Part shown: positions 1 through 12,275 of the stretch, piece after piece | Layout of the letters: each line of letters starts with the position of its first letter | Position numbering within the stretch: position 1 is the first letter of the stretch | From: Cephalotus follicularis | Lineage: Eukaryota; Streptophyta; Magnoliopsida; Oxalidales; Cephalotaceae | Direction of reading: 5' to 3' | Assembly (NCBI GenBank): GCA_001972305.1 | Contig: BDDD01000084.1 | Span: 550,668-614,667 of the forward strand | Length of the DNA stretch: 64,000 nucleotides | Program-made: the position numbers and the translations under genes | Notes under the pieces: generated by a model | Seen by the model: the letters and a program-made list of their open reading frames with translations, nothing else | What the model was told of the DNA's origin: nothing | Database searches by the model: none

Positions 1-312
1 AATTAATTTGGAATTAATTTTTACACCTGGATAATATATTTGATATTTTTCGGGGTCATTAAAATAGTTTGTGACTATTTAAAAATGACTTTACTGACCC
101 CCGGGGCGTTTCTATAGTTTATTGTCGTTACCAATTTTGACCAAGACTTTCGGGTCCTGCATGTTTATTAAAAAAGTGACTTGTGTTGGACACATGTTAT
201 TTGGTGAAAAAATCTAGTTTTTTTAACTAGTATAAATTAATTGGACATTAGTGGGATTTTTGGCCCCACTTGGATGTGGTTATGTGTTCCTTATCCTACT
301 AGACGTCTTATT

Positions 313-323
313 AATATATAAAG
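313..323 (+). promoter_or_regulatory. TATA box of LTR G
   Basis: AATATATAAAG is followed within about 20 bases by a purine-rich GAGA leader, the arrangement expected of an LTR U3/R boundary. Family C shows the same order with a pyrimidine-rich leader. Assignment is by motif and context only. Confidence 0.45.
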
Positions 324-1786
324 AGAAGTTAAAACAGGGAGAGAGGGAGACAAAAAGCGCGGGGCGCGCTTTAATTAAAAGAGAGAAAAAGAGAGCTCGG
401 GCAGAACACACAGAACGTGTTGCGCTGGGTGTCATTTTTTTAAAAGAAAGAAACAGAGAGAGAACAGGGCATCGAGGGCGCGTTTCTCACCGAGGAAGAG
501 AGAGGTGCTAGGCGTCGGTGACCGGAGAGAGAAAAGCAGGCGACATGAAGCCTTCATTGTCAATAGTATCCATTTCCTTCTATGTTCTTTTCTCTCTCTC
601 TTTCTCCTCTACGGCAAAGCTTCGAGAGACGTGTAGATCGGAGCTTTTTAGGGACTGTTATGGCGCTACCAGAACCACGACGTTGCGATCGGAACTCACT
701 GAGTCAACTCAGTGAGTTTCTGAAGGCACCGACGATTCATTTGTGATCCATGGCGAGTCACGACGCATCTCCGGTTGTTACGTGTAGATCGGCTATTTTT
801 GTGGCCGTTGAATGCGTCGCCGGAGCTCCGGCAAGTTGGCCAGAATTTCAGCCAGAGCTTTGGTGGCGCAGAGTTTTTGCTGTCTTTGTGTAAGATGCAG
901 TGGGAGCGGGTGTTCATCCCATGTGAAGGAGGTGCCTAAAGATGGTGGAGCCTCCAAACGATGACGAGAATCCTATAGCCGATCCAGATCGTAGAGCCGT
1001 GGTAGTCATTGGCATTGATACAGTGAGTACAACTCCTCTTCATATTAGCTTATTATCTTCTATTGCTTTTATATACCATGTGATGATTTCCATATCTTCA
1101 TACTTGAGCTCCTATTATTGGTATCTTTGATCAATTCCTATATATTGATAGAAATTACTGTTATGTGGCTATGTGCCTGTGTGAGATATGTGCTTATGAG
1201 ATATTAATGTTGTGATGTCTGTTTTCTGTTAATCTTCTGTCCTCGTTTCTATGGTGATAACTATTGTCAGTTCTGTAATGTGGCTTTATTTCTAGATTTG
1301 TCTATATTGTGAGTAGGACGTCTCCTTTTCTTACCTTACTCTTTCTTGCAATTCCTTTGATGGTGGTATGTGCCCCTATGTATATTTCTTAATATGAGAT
1401 GACCTGCTGATAGCTTGATTTGAGTTTAAATTTCGTATTCGATTTAAATTATGGTCACATTCACTTTTCCATTATTGAGATACCCTTTGATTCTGACTTG
1501 ATAATTATTTCTTGCTCTAGGTGGTAGTATCACCTTCCCTTATAAGCATTATCGTGATGTTTCATTTTGTACTCTGATGCTGGTACCCATTTGTTATATA
1601 CTTTTGCACGCAGGCCCATCGGATGAGGGTGGGGTGCATGCCGTACCAGGCCCATCGGACGAGGGTGAGGTGTTACGTATGATGCGTAGCCTATTGGCAT
1701 ACTCTAAACCGGTGTATGATATATATATATATATATTATAGCCTCAAGCTCATTGCTATACCTTGATGATATTTTATGTGTACCAG

Positions 1787-2412
1787 CATTCCCAGACATT
1801 TTAAATTATACGTGGGCACATTTGTGGATCTTGTTTATAACTGTGGAACCCATTTTTTAGTATTGAAATTTCTTTTTGTGGATTTACAGTTTTATTTTCA
1901 CCATGTGTTTATATTCCATTCTACATTATTTCTCCTGTTATTCAGCATTCCCAGACATTTTAAATTATACATGGGGACATTTGTGGGTCTTGTTTATAAC
2001 TGTAGAGCCCATTTGTTGAGTATTGAGATTTCTTTTCGTGGATTTACATTTTTATTTTCTCCTTGTGTTTATATCCCTGTCTACATTAATTATCCTTTTA
2101 TTAAGCATTCCTATACATTTTAAATTATACGTGTGCACATTTGTGGATCTTATTTATAACTGTGGAGCTCATTTGTTGAGTATTGAGATTTCTTTCCATG
2201 AATTTACTTTTTTATTTTCACCTTGTATTTATATCCCTGTCTACATTATTTCTCCTTTTATTCAGCATTCCCAGACATTTTAAATTATACGTGGGTACAT
2301 TTGTGGATCTTGTTTACAACTGTGGAGCCCATTTGTTAAGTATTGAGATTTCTTTCCGTGGATTTACATTTTTATTTTCACCTTGTGTGTATATCCATGT
2401 CTACATTATATT
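1787..2412 (+). repeat. 160-bp tandem repeat, copies 1-4
   Basis: Copies begin with a CATTCCCAGACATTTTAAA-like word at 1787, 1946, 2106 and 2266, giving periods of 159, 160 and 160 bp. Each copy continues through a conserved TTGTGGATCTTGTTTATAACTG-like block (up to 20 bases conserved at a time) and ends in CTACATTATTTCTCC. Copy 4 is cut by element A and resumes at 12276; copy 5 starts at 12294. Short frames here are side effects of the repeat and not genes. Confidence 0.93.
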
Positions 2413-4255
2413 TGTAATGCCCCAAACCCCAATGGTGAACCCCCAAGGCCTGGTGTGCGACAAACCTTACCATACTCTTCATTATCATTCTAGCAGCATA
2501 AATAAAACATTTAAATATATAATAAGGCAAACGGAACAATCCAATAAAAATCATAACTTAAGTGGATAAAACCCCATTTATACAATACTGTTCACAATCA
2601 GTACTCTGCCACAGACCGTCAGGTCATAATACAATTTACCTTTACATTTATACCATTGGGTCGTTAGACTGCATAGGAGGGGGAGACCTACTCGAGTGCT
2701 GTAATCCTCAACTTGCTGCGAAACTCCACCTGCACTTGACCCATTACTTTACAATGCAATGGGTCAGCAACCACTGGTTGTGTAGGAACTACAACCTATG
2801 CATGTATGGAGTGCTCGGGTGCAGCAAGCGTATGCAATTATGCCAATAGAGATACATGCAAGTGTACAACCATACAATCCGAAAGTCCATAACATTCAAA
2901 CCATTCATTACAGTCACTTATATCATTCATCAGCTTGCCTCGCTTAGGGAGGAGCAGAGAACGCACTCTTGACGTTAAAGGCAGAGGAGCTGAGATGGGA
3001 AAAACAATACATTTATTAGGCGGACTTGGTTCCTCGCACTCCTCGGCTTGAGGAATAGCAATGTACGCACTCTAGGCGTTATAGGTAGAGAAGGGGAACA
3101 TACACATTCACATTTATCCTTTAGTCAGACCTCGTCACAGATACAACATTTATACATTAACCTTACACTATATAGTAACATTCATTTAACATTGTGGCTC
3201 ATCTCTATTGGTGATCCATCAGGCTCATCTCAATCAGTGATCCCCGTGCGCTATTCGCCTCGGTGATCCTCCTGGTTAATCTTAGCTGGTGACCCATTGG
3301 TTCATCTCGGGCGATAGCTTTCCTGGTTCATCTCGGTACATTCACTTAAGAGGTCTATCACTATTACACTTAGTCTGCCTTACGGTACATTCACTAATTT
3401 GTCCTCTGACTTAATCATTGTTCGGTCACGCTAATCCTCATCGGACACATTGTCCTTCTCGGACACATCAGCGCTTGAACACACTAGTTCTGCTCGGACA
3501 CATAGTCATGCTCGGACGCACTAGCGCTGCTCGGACATGTAGTCCTGCTCGAATACATTACATTCCACTAAACACTAACATTCAATTGAAGATTCTATCA
3601 TTTCCAAAGGACAATAATACACCTTTAACCTTACATTTCCTAATACATTCATTTCCATTACTCTAGTCAATTACAGAGGAACACATACATTTCAAACATT
3701 ATACAATGGTTTGAGTAAGTAGTAGAACCTACCTCAATACTGTCAAAACTCGATCCCTTCGAACTCAAACTTCTAGAATTCTTCTCCGTACTTTCCTTTC
3801 TTTCCGTTAGACACGAACTGTTGCTCCTCTTACTTCTAAGCGAGCTCTCGTCATTACAATTACTCATTCACTTTCAGAGTTGTCCACTTCATGTCACTCT
3901 CAAGGCTAGAAGTGAGCGGATTTAAATGGGAGTGGAGAGGAGGGACAAGAATTCTCAAGACAATGAAAAATTCTTGTCTCCTTCTCCAAAAGATGCAGCA
4001 ACCGTCCCCACTCGCCTCACTTTCCATTATATAGACATACGGTAGAAGGCTCTGGAACTCCCAACACATTTCTTCAGCCAGCGCTCACGATGTGGGCTGA
4101 GGACTTGAGTCAGCCCAACCATTCATTACAAATTTGGTCCAATAGATTCATTAAAATTTCGGTCCAATAGAGGGGAAACGTTTCCAAGCCCAATTTTCCA
4201 TCCCTTTCATGAGGAGGAAACATACACAATACATGTAAAATTTCAGGGTGTTACA
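2413..4255 (-). repeat. 3' LTR of element A
   Basis: This LTR aligns end to end with 10412-12275, with many scattered substitutions and small indels, so the insertion is old. It contains GGTTCATCTCGG/GGTGACCC minisatellite units (3180-3340) and GCTCGGACACA-type units (3415-3555). The right LTR carries extra or missing units in the same tracts. A stem-loop (TGACCCATT with AATGGGTCA) lies at 2737-2766. Confidence 0.93.
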
Positions 4256-4291
4256 ATCCTTCTCTGTCCCCCCCCCCCCCCCCCCCTTTTT
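4256..4291 (-). other. Polypurine tract of element A with a 19-base G run
   Basis: Directly inside the 3' LTR, the minus strand reads as a purine-rich stretch containing 19 consecutive G (plus-strand C run at 4268-4286). This is the position of the plus-strand primer for reverse transcription. The matching place in element B has TCCTCCCATCC and no homopolymer, so the G run probably expanded here. Confidence 0.75.
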
Positions 4292-4311
4292 GGAATCTCG
4301 TCCCGAGATTT

Positions 4312-5700
4312 TTAGAATAGGCTAGGATATGGTGCTCTCATATCGTCCCCATGTTCCCATGTAGCTTCTTCAATACCATGATATTTCCACAATACCTTTA
4401 CTAATGGAATATTCTTACTCCTCAACTGTTTCATTTGTCGATCAAGGATTCGGATAGGAGTCTCATAAAAGCTCATGTCTGGTCCTAACTGTAATGGTTC
4501 CCACCAAAGCATGTGAGAAAAGTTGGGTTGGTATTTCCTTAACATTGAGACATGCAAGACATCATGTACATTCGATAAACTGGGAGGCAAGGCAAGTCTG
4601 TAGGCAGCTATGCCTACTCTCTCAAGGATCTCAAAAGGTCCTATAAAGAGAGGGGATAACTTTCCTTTCTTACCGAACCTCATAATGCCTTTAAAGGGTG
4701 AGACCTTAAGAAAAACATGATCTCCCACTACAAATTCCAGTTCTCTTTTACAGTGATCCGCATAACTTTTCTGTCTACTTTGTACCTTTAAAAGCCTTTC
4801 TCTGATCATTTTAGCCTTTTCCGTAGTTTCTTGTACCAACTCTGGTCCCAATAGATTCCGTTCACCAACTTCAAACCAACAGATTGGGGTTCTACACTTT
4901 AATCCATAAAGAGCTTTGAATGGTGCCATTCCAATGCTGGCAGGGAAGCTGTTATTATATGAGAATTCCATTAACGACAGATATGTATCCCAACTGCCAC
5001 CCTAGTCCATTGCACATGCTCTAAGCATGTCTTCTAGAGTTTGAACAGTCCTCTCAGACTGACCATCAGTCTTGGGATGAAAAGCAGTGCTAAAATGGTG
5101 TTGGGTACCAAAAGCTGATTGCAATTTCTTTCAGAACCGTGATGTAAATCGAGGGTCTCTGTCAGATACCACGCTGATTGGCACCCTATGGAGCCTTACA
5201 ATCTCTGCAATGTACAAGGTTGCTAACCATTCAAGGGAATATGTGGTTTTGATCGCAAGAAAATGAGCAGATTTAGAAAAGCGGTCAACAATCACCCATA
5301 TAGCATCACGGTTAGTCCTTATTCCTGGTAATCCAGTCATGAAATCGATAAAGATGTGTTCACATTTCCCTTGTGCCACAGGTTAGGGTTGGAGTAACCC
5401 TGCTGGCTTCTGATATTCTGCTTTAATTTGCTGACATGTCAGACAAGAGGTGACATATTCAACAATTTTTCTTTTTCATACCATTCCACCAATAGTTAAG
5501 CTTTAGATCTCGATACATCTTGGTACTCCCCATATGTACCGAGAATTTGGAGCGACGAGCTTGTGATAACAGTTCATTCTTCAATTCTTTATCATTGGGA
5601 ACACAAATTTTATCCCGATATCTGATGAATCCATCACTTTGCATTGAGAAGTCAGACTTCAATCCACCTTGAACATTCATTGCAGCCTTAAGCAGCATTC
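4312..5700 (-). pseudogene. Integrase and chromodomain-like tail of element A
   Basis: Read on the minus strand from 5700, the region gives an HHCC zinc-binding region, the integrase core and the C-terminal domain. The core shows [34 protein letters not shown] and an SERTVQTLEDMLR segment with the final acidic residue. The tail includes FIGPFEILERVG, LHVSMLRKY and IPLVKVLWKYHGIEEATWE, typical of chromovirus integrase ends. Stops occur between the blocks (near 5380, 5130 and 5000). In the zinc region the first histidine of the usual AHRS motif is arginine (ARRSKFSVH). It is non-functional. Confidence 0.93.
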
Positions 5701-6235
5701 CATCTGTACATTGAGCTTCCTAGATTCTTTCCAATAACCTTGGACGTACCTGTATGTGAAAAATCATTAGGCACGCTAACTGGAGACTTAATGCGTCTGC
5801 CACAACATTAGCTTTGCCTGGATGGTATTGAATTTCATAATTGTAATCATTGAGCAATTCCATCAATCTTCTCTGTCTCATGTTCAAATCTTTCTGTGAA
5901 AATAGGTACTTCAAGCTTTTGTGATCTGTATAAACCTCGAACTTTGTACCATATAGATAGTCCCTCCATTCACACAGTGCAAAGACTAATGTTGCCAACT
6001 CCAGATCATGGGTTGGGTAATTCTCTTCATGATGCTTCAATTTTCCTGAGGCATAAGCGATCACCTTTCCATTCTACATCAGGATACAACCCAAGCCACT
6101 GCTTGACGCATCACTATATATCACAAAACCTTCACTACCTTCCGGTAAAGCTAAGATTGGTGCAAAATTCAATCGATGCTTCAGCTCCTGAAAGCTCCAT
6201 TCACACTGTTCATTCCATACAAATGCTGCATTCTT
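5701..6235 (-). pseudogene. RNase H domain of element A
   Basis: The minus strand encodes VIYSDASSSGLGCIL, then a stop, then [35 protein letters not shown] and [14 protein letters not shown]. These are the catalytic-core landmarks of a Ty3/gypsy RNase H (first D in YSDAS, then E, then D in TDHKSL). The domain follows RT and precedes integrase. Stops near 6075, 6235 and 5718 break the polyprotein. Confidence 0.92.
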
Positions 6236-6934
6236 CTACGTCAATGGGGTCAGAGGCGTGGCTATGCGCAAGAATCCTTCAACAAAACGACGGTAGTATC
6301 CTGCCAAGCCTAAGAAGCTCCGGACCTCCGTCACATTCGTTGGTCGCTTCCAGTCCTTAACTGCTTCAATCTTTGAAGGATCTACTGATAATCCGACATT
6401 GGATATAATATGACCAAGAAAAGCTACCTCTGATAACCAGAATTCACATTTGCTGAACTTGGCATATAATCGGAGATCTCTAAGAGTTTGCAATGCCAAG
6501 TACAGGTGTTCTCCATGTTCTTGCATCGTCTTTGAATATACCAGGATATCATCGATGAAGACTGCAATAAATCGATCAAGATATGGACTGAATATTCGGT
6601 TCATTAATCTCATAAATGCGGCAGGGGCATTAGTCACCCCGAATGGCATTACCACAAATTCATAATGTCCATAACATGATCTAAAAGCTGTCTTCGAAAT
6701 GTCTTCCTTTCTGACCCTTAGTTGATGATATCCGGATCTCAGATCTAGCTTAGAGAACACCGTTGATCCCTTCAATTGATCAAAGAACTCGTCAATGTGC
6801 GGCAGTGGATATTTGTTTTTAATAGTCACCTTATTAAGCTGCCGATAATCGATGCACATTCGTAACGATCCGTCCTTATTTTTGAAAAATAAGATTGGTG
6901 CTCCCCACGGGGTTACACTCGGTCTGATAAAACC
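6236..6934 (-). pseudogene. Reverse transcriptase of element A, main part
   Basis: The minus-strand frame covers most of the RT fingers and palm: [51 protein letters not shown] (first catalytic D), [16 protein letters not shown] and FIDDILVYS (the catalytic DD pair). It ends in [15 protein letters not shown] before a stop. The domain is cut at 6934 by solo LTR X; the frame running on into X is chance. The upstream RT residues resume at 8121. Catalytic residues look intact, but the polyprotein cannot be made. Confidence 0.93.
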
Positions 6935-8115
6935 TGAAAGTAATGTAACTATATGGCAACCTTTAAACAACAAAAATACTTTGTATGCGGAAAATAAAAA
7001 TTGAATTATGAAAATGAATAAGCACACGATAACAAATAAATAAAGAGTTAAGGGATAGAGATGTGCAAACAAATTTATAGTGGTTCGGCAAATCCGTGCC
7101 TACGCCCACTTTCTCAAGAACCCCTTGAGATTCCACTAGCTACCACTAGCAACCTTTGATTTTCGGCTTACGGGTGCAAATCAAACAAACCACCTTACAC
7201 TTGATTTTGGGTACCGGGTGCAAATCAATCAAACACCTTACAAGGGTTCACTCCCCTCTTTTACAATGAATGAATTGTAAAGATAATATGTGTTTACAAA
7301 TAACCTCTCACAGGTTGAATATAAAAGTGTAAACATATTGCAAGCTTTGGGTATGAAAGTGTTTAGCAAAAGCTTGATGTTATTCTCTTTGTAGATATGC
7401 AAGTTGAGCTTTTGTGATTGAATGTTCAAAATGTTGTTCCTTAGTCACTTGAGCTTGTCTCTTGGCTTGTATTTATAGCATTCTTCAAATTATAGCCGTT
7501 GCAAAAGTCTTAGGCATATTGGATATAATAATTTGTTGATGCAGCCTTGTTTTAGTCTCTGCTGGCAGAAAGACGTCGATGTCTTTCAAAAGGCGTCGAT
7601 GTCTTTTGTGATATTTCCCGTTGAAAGTGCGCCAACTAGCCGTTCTATGTTTCCCAGGTCTTGTCCATTTAAAAAGACGTCGATGTCTTTTTAAAGGCGT
7701 CGATGTCATTTCTGAGAAATCTCCAAGCTTTTGAATGTATGAACATCACGTCGACTTCTTCTTCCTAGGTCGATGTCTTTTATGACTTTGGCAGGTTGTC
7801 TTTGAAAGGCGTCGATGTCTTATGAAAGGGATCGACTTCTTTTGTACGGACGTCGACTTCTTTGACTGTATGGATCGATGTCTTCACCAGAATTTGTCCT
7901 GTAACTTTGGGTATTTAATGACGTCGACTTCTTTCTTATAGGGATCGACTTCTTTTGTACGGACGTCGACTTCTTCTCTGGAAGGTCAATGTCTTTTGTC
8001 CTGCAGAAGATTTTTGCCTTGACAGCAAACTTTCCAATGCCTTGCACATTAAACAAACATGTTAAATGCAAATTTGTAATCATGAAAACTTAGGATTGAG
8101 TTTCAAACCCCAACA
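6935..8115. mobile_element. Solo LTR X, 1181 bp
   Basis: The insert runs TGAAAG to CCAACA (TG...CA) and is flanked by perfect AAACC target duplications at 6930-6934 and 8116-8120. It splits the RT of element A exactly; removing it joins GATAAAACC to TTTATCGAG, as in the uninterrupted element B. It has no coding capacity. It contains a GTGGTTCGGC...CCTACGCCCACTT block (7081-7110), seen in many plant copia LTRs, so a copia origin is likely but not proven. Its right half carries a phased TCGA palindrome array. Confidence 0.88.
7565..7995. repeat. Phased TCGA palindrome array in solo LTR X
   Basis: Palindrome centres (C of TCGA) lie at 7577 and 7597; 7681 and 7701; 7752 and 7771; 7813, 7833, 7854 and 7876; 7925, 7946, 7967 and 7987. 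Neighbours within a group are 19-22 bp apart. Words are of the AAGACGTCGATGTCTTT type plus a local variant GACGTCGACTTCTTT. The DNA between centres is largely unrelated, unlike an ordinary tandem repeat. Confidence 0.85.
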
Positions 8116-8120
8116 AAACC

Positions 8121-8354
8121 TTTATCGAGTAACTCCTACAATTGCACTTTCAAATCCTTTAATTTCGGAGGGGCCATTCGATAAGGCGATCTCGATATAG
8201 GTGTTGTCCCTGGCAGAAGATCTATAGAAAATTCCACATCTCTCTCGGGAGGTAAGGATGTCAATTCCTCCAGAAATACATCTGGGTATTCACATATAAC
8301 TAGGACATCTTCCAAATTTGGTATCCATTTTCTTCCATCGATAACATGTGCCAA
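8121..8354 (-). pseudogene. N-terminal RT linker of element A
   Basis: The minus strand reads [40 protein letters not shown] and LKDLKVQL. This is the conserved segment between protease and RT in Ty3/gypsy elements. It belongs to the RT part beyond solo LTR X and is in register with the same segment of element B. Confidence 0.92.
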
Positions 8355-8369
8355 GTAAGCATCACAACC

Positions 8370-8840
8370 CTATCTCAAGAGTCTGTCAGCCTGAATAGCG
8401 GATATCATTTGAGCTGGTTGATGCTCTAACATTCCAATGAACTGGAACGGAGACTGTCCTGGCAAATGGAAGGTTACAACCTTCCTATTACAATCTACAC
8501 AAGCGTAATGTGCAGATAACCAATCCATTCCCAAAATTATATCAAGTTCGTCCATCAACAACACTATCAGATATGCCAATAGAACATGTCCGTCGATCTC
8601 AATGGCACAAGACTTACACACCCATTCGGAGGTAACAGACTCTCCTACTGGTGTGCTCACTTCCATTAAAAAGGGTAAGGGCTCCGACTCCACATTTAGA
8701 CGGCGTGTAAAATGCAATGAAATATAAGAATGGGATGAGCCTGAGTCTATAAGAGTCCGTTCCATACTATGAAATATGTATACCGTACCTCCAATCACTA
8801 AGGCAGATCCTACTGTGGCCTGTTTATCCATAGCATACAC
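8370..8840 (-). pseudogene. Retropepsin-like protease of element A
   Basis: This 156-residue minus-strand frame holds the aspartic protease: TLIDSGSSHSYISLHF with the catalytic DSG, then VGESVTSEWVCKSCAIEIDG and DIILGMDWLSAHYACVDCNR. It would process the Gag-Pol polyprotein. Key residues are present, but gag upstream and RT downstream lie in other frames or beyond stops. Confidence 0.92.
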
Positions 8841-8866
8841 CCTACCTTACACGGTAGGTGTTAACC

Positions 8867-10284
8867 CTATTGGTTACTTTCCACAATCTCCTCATCCTGA
8901 GCTAGTGCTGGGACAACCTTGATATTGCTGTTCAGAATTACGGTTCTGTTGAGGACCTCCCTGGTATGAAGCTGTACTCTGTCCTGGCTGATTGCCATAT
9001 TTGTACCTTTCATAAGGTCATTCTGCAACTTTATGATTTGTAGCTCTACATACATACATTTACCATTTTTCCACCAACAATCGTCAGATGCATGATTCGT
9101 ACGCTTACAATATATGCAGGGTTCATAAGGAGCTTGATTGCTGGAGTCAGCAAGTTTGGAATGACTCTTTTGTGGTGACAATAATCTCTTGTCCCTTCGT
9201 CGAGAGCCACGACCTCTTCTTCTCTACTGAGAGTTATAAGATTGCTTTGCAAATCTGGAGGAACCCACTAGGCTACCAATGATATGGAGGGATCCACTCT
9301 GACCGGAGCTACTCCTGTACCTCGATCAATGGGATTTATTACTACCTCCAGAACTTCTACCAGACTGTCCCCCTGGGGATACTGATCTTTTATTATCAGT
9401 CTGAATCCTCAAATTGCGTAGATCATCGGCTACAGCTTCTATGTCTCTGTCTCTGCTAGACAATTCAATGAGGGATCTTAGCCGTAAAGGTACCAACTAT
9501 TGTCTGATATCAGGTCTAAGACCAATAAGAAACTTTTTGTCCTTTCTCGTTTCAGTGTTGACCATGTGTGAAGCTACTATTGACAATTCAATGAATTTGA
9601 ATTCATACTGGGCTACCGTCATTTCACCTTGAGTCAAGTTAAGAAATTCTGCCTCTCGTTTGTCCACTTCTGCTTCAGGGTAATACTGTTCATTAAACTC
9701 TGCTTTAAATATGTCCCATGATATTACTATCCCTGATTGCTCCCATGAGGCCTCAATCATTTTCCACCAGTGCTCTGTTTCACCCTGCAACATATAAGTG
9801 TCTAAGAGAATATACTAGGAATCAAAACATTCCAAAACTCTGAATATGTTTTCAATTTGCATTAACCATCTCTCAGCTGCTACTACATCTGAGTCCCCTG
9901 TGAACACTGGGGGATTCAGTCTCAAAAATCTGACCAAAGGATCCTCTAGACATGTAGGTTGATCAATCGATCTCCTTGCTGTCATAGTACGCCTAAGGTT
10001 CCTCGCGGTAGGTGGTTATTCAGGTGCTTCAGTCGCACGTCTATCAGGGGTTTGGTAGCTGAGGTTTATTCTGATGCAGTCGTATGGCGTTGCATAAATT
10101 CATTCATTTGTGCCATCATTGCATGCATCCTTCTCATAAGACCCCTAGATTCCTGTCGATCAGGGGCTGTCACTTCTGCCTCTTGGGCTACATTTACTCC
10201 TTCTGTATCTCTATTTGCTCGAGTACGTCTAGCCAGCGGCTTGGCTCTCGCTCCCCGTGCAATTCTACTCCGACGATCATCCAT
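8867..10284 (-). pseudogene. Gag of element A, several broken frames
   Basis: The first frame starts at 10284 (MDDRRSRIARGARAK). The capsid-like block at 9497-9793 has MLQGETEHWWKMIE, FNEQYYPEAEVDKREAEFL and LTQGEMTVAQYEFKF, the retrotransposon Gag signature. A zinc knuckle CIYCKRTNHASDDC (CX2CX4HX4C) lies near 9100; the second knuckle expected after it is lost to a frameshift. Stops separate the blocks. Gag would form the cytoplasmic particle. Confidence 0.9.
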
Positions 10285-10394
10285 ACTTCCTTATATAAAA
10301 ACAAAGGGTTAATATCCACTTATAATATCCGTATGCAAAAATATTTAATTGCCAAGGACTCCATACTGGTATACCTAGCATAGAAGAACCTGGA

Positions 10395-10406
10395 GCTTTG
10401 ATACCA
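10395..10406 (-). other. Primer binding site of element A
   Basis: The minus strand reads TGGTATCAAAGC, complementary to the 3' end of plant initiator tRNA-Met apart from one drifted base. It lies 5 bases inside the 5' LTR. Confidence 0.88.
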
Positions 10407-10411
10407 AAACT

Positions 10412-12275
10412 TCTAACGCCCCAAACCCTAAGGGTGAACCCCCAAGGCTTGGTGTGCTACAAACTATGCCATACTCTTCATTAGCATTGTAGCAGCATAA
10501 ATAAAACATTTAAATATATAATAAGGCATGCAGAACAGTCCAATAAAAATCATAACTTAAGTGGATAAAACCCCATTTATACAATATTGTTCACAACCAG
10601 TACTCTGCCACAAACCGGCAGGTCATAATACAATTTACCATTACATTTATACCACTGGGTCGTCGAACTGCATAGGAGGGGGAGACCTACTCGAGTTTTC
10701 TAATCCTCTACTTGCTGCGAAACTCCACCTGCACCTGACCAATTACATTACAATGCAATGGGTCAGCAACTACTGGTTGTGTAGGAACTACAACCTATGA
10801 ATGCATGGAGTGCTCGGGTGCAGCAAGTGTATGTAATTATGCCAACAGAGATATATGCAAGTGTACAACCATACAATCCAGAAGTCCATAACATTCAAAC
10901 CATTCATTACAGTCACTTATATCACTCCTCGGCTTGCCTCGCTTAGGGTGGAGCAGAGAACGCACTCCAGACGTTAAAGGCAGAGAAGCCAAGATGGGAA
11001 AAACAATGCATTTATTAGGCAGACTTGGTTCCTCGCATGCCTTGGCTTGAGGAAGAGCAATGTACGCACTCTATGCGTTATAGGCAGAGGAGGGGAACAT
11101 ACACATTCACATTTATCCTTTAGTCATACCTCATCACAGTTATAACATTTATACATTAACCTTACACAATACAATAACATTCATTTAACATTGTGGCTCA
11201 TCTCGATTAGTGATCCATCAGTCTCATCTCAATCAGTGATCCCCGTGTGCTATTTGCCTCGGCGACCCTCCTGGTTCATCTCAGCTGGTGACCCATTGGT
11301 TCATCTCGGACGATAGCTTTCCTGGTTCATCTCGGCGGTGACCGCGTTAAGGTTCATCTCAGGGGGTGACCCAGTACATTACCCATTTATCTATACAGAG
11401 GTATGTCACTATTACACTTAGTATGCCTTACGATACATTCACTAATTCGTCCTCTGACTTAATCATTGCTCGGTCACGCTAATCCTCCTCGGGCACATTC
11501 TTATTCTCGGACACATCAGCACTAGCGCTGCTCGTACACGTAGTCCTGCTCGGACGCACTAGCGCTGCTCAGACACATTACATTTCACTAAACACTAACA
11601 TTCAATTGAAGATTCTATCATTTCCAGAGGATGATAATTCACCTCTAACTTTACATTTCCTAATACATTCATATCCATTAGTCTAGTCAATTACAGAGCA
11701 ACACATACATTTCAAACATTATACAATGGTTCGAGTAGGTAGTAGAACCTCCCTTAATACTGTCGAAACTCGATCCCTTTGAACTCAAGCTTCCAAAATC
11801 CTTCTCCATACTTTCCTTCCTTGCCGTTAGACACGAACTGTTGCTCCTCTGACTTCTATCCGAGCTCTCGCCATTACAATTACTCATTCGCTTTCAGAGT
11901 TGTCCACTTCATGTCACTCTCAAGGCTAGAAGTGAGGGGATTTAAATGGTAGTGGAGAAGAGGGACAAGAATTCTCTAGACAATGACAGATTCTTGTCTC
12001 CTTCCCCCAAAGATGCAGTAATCGTCCCCACTCGCATCACTTTCCATTATATAGACATACGATGGAAGGCTCTGGAACTTCTTACACATTTCTTCACCCG
12101 GTGCTCACGATGTGGGCTGAGGACTTGAGTCGGCCCAACCATTCATTCGAAATTTGGCCCAATACATTCATTAAAATTTCGGTCCAATACAGGGGAAATG
12201 TTTCCAAGCCCAATTTACCATCCCTTTCATGAGGAGGAAACATACACAATACATGTAAAATTTAAGGGTGTTACA
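10412..12275 (-). repeat. 5' LTR of element A
   Basis: This is the partner of 2413-4255. The inner end has drifted to TCTAACGCC where the outer LTR reads TGTAATGCC. It holds an extra GGTTCATCTC..GGTGACC unit at 11321-11370 that is absent from the left LTR, and its TCGGACAC minisatellite (11470-11580) differs in copy number. The stem-loop seen at 2737 is present at 10736-10766 with one mismatch. Confidence 0.93.

Larger units (their letters stand above)
1..2412 (+). mobile_element. LTR-like segment, family G, upstream part
   Basis: This is the upstream part of an old LTR-like sequence whose left end lies outside the window. It shares its architecture with the family C LTRs at 19606 and 62080: a TATA box (near 315), a purine-rich leader (330-540), a moderately GC-rich stretch to about 960, then AT-rich DNA. 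A block near 1330 (GTGAGTAGGACGTCTCC) resembles the GTGAGTGGAACGCC block of family C. A short direct duplication with GGCCCATCGGA lies at 1612-1668 and a (TA)n run near 1721-1740. The region continues past element A at 12276. No open frame here resembles a known protein. The LTR assignment is inferred from this similarity and the terminal part at 12500-12930. Confidence 0.55.
2413..12275 (-). mobile_element. Ty3/gypsy retrotransposon A (chromovirus type), decayed
   Basis: This is a 9.86-kb complete but dead element on the minus strand. It starts TGTAATGCC and ends TGTTACA, with LTRs of 1843 bp (2413-4255) and 1864 bp (10412-12275), a tRNA-Met primer site beside the right LTR and a G-rich polypurine tract beside the left one. 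Internal order on the minus strand is gag, protease, RT, RNase H, integrase and chromodomain-like tail, the Ty3/gypsy order; the C-terminal tail suggests a Tekay/Del-like chromovirus. The flanking 5-mers (ATATT and ATTTC) are an imperfect match, but removing the element plus 5 bp restores an exact 160-bp tandem unit. All genes carry stops or frameshifts and RT is split by solo LTR X. Confidence 0.95.

Noticed and set aside
1776-2569. Overlapping frames with repeated hydrophobic segments
   Set aside because: They follow the 160-bp tandem repeat and change frame between copies; no start context or family supports a gene.
7565-7995. Possible CRISPR-like array (palindromic repeats with unique spacers)
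   Set aside because: The organism is a plant, spacers are only a few to about 11 bp, words are degenerate and no cas gene exists. The clusters lie in LTRs and are reported as palindrome arrays.
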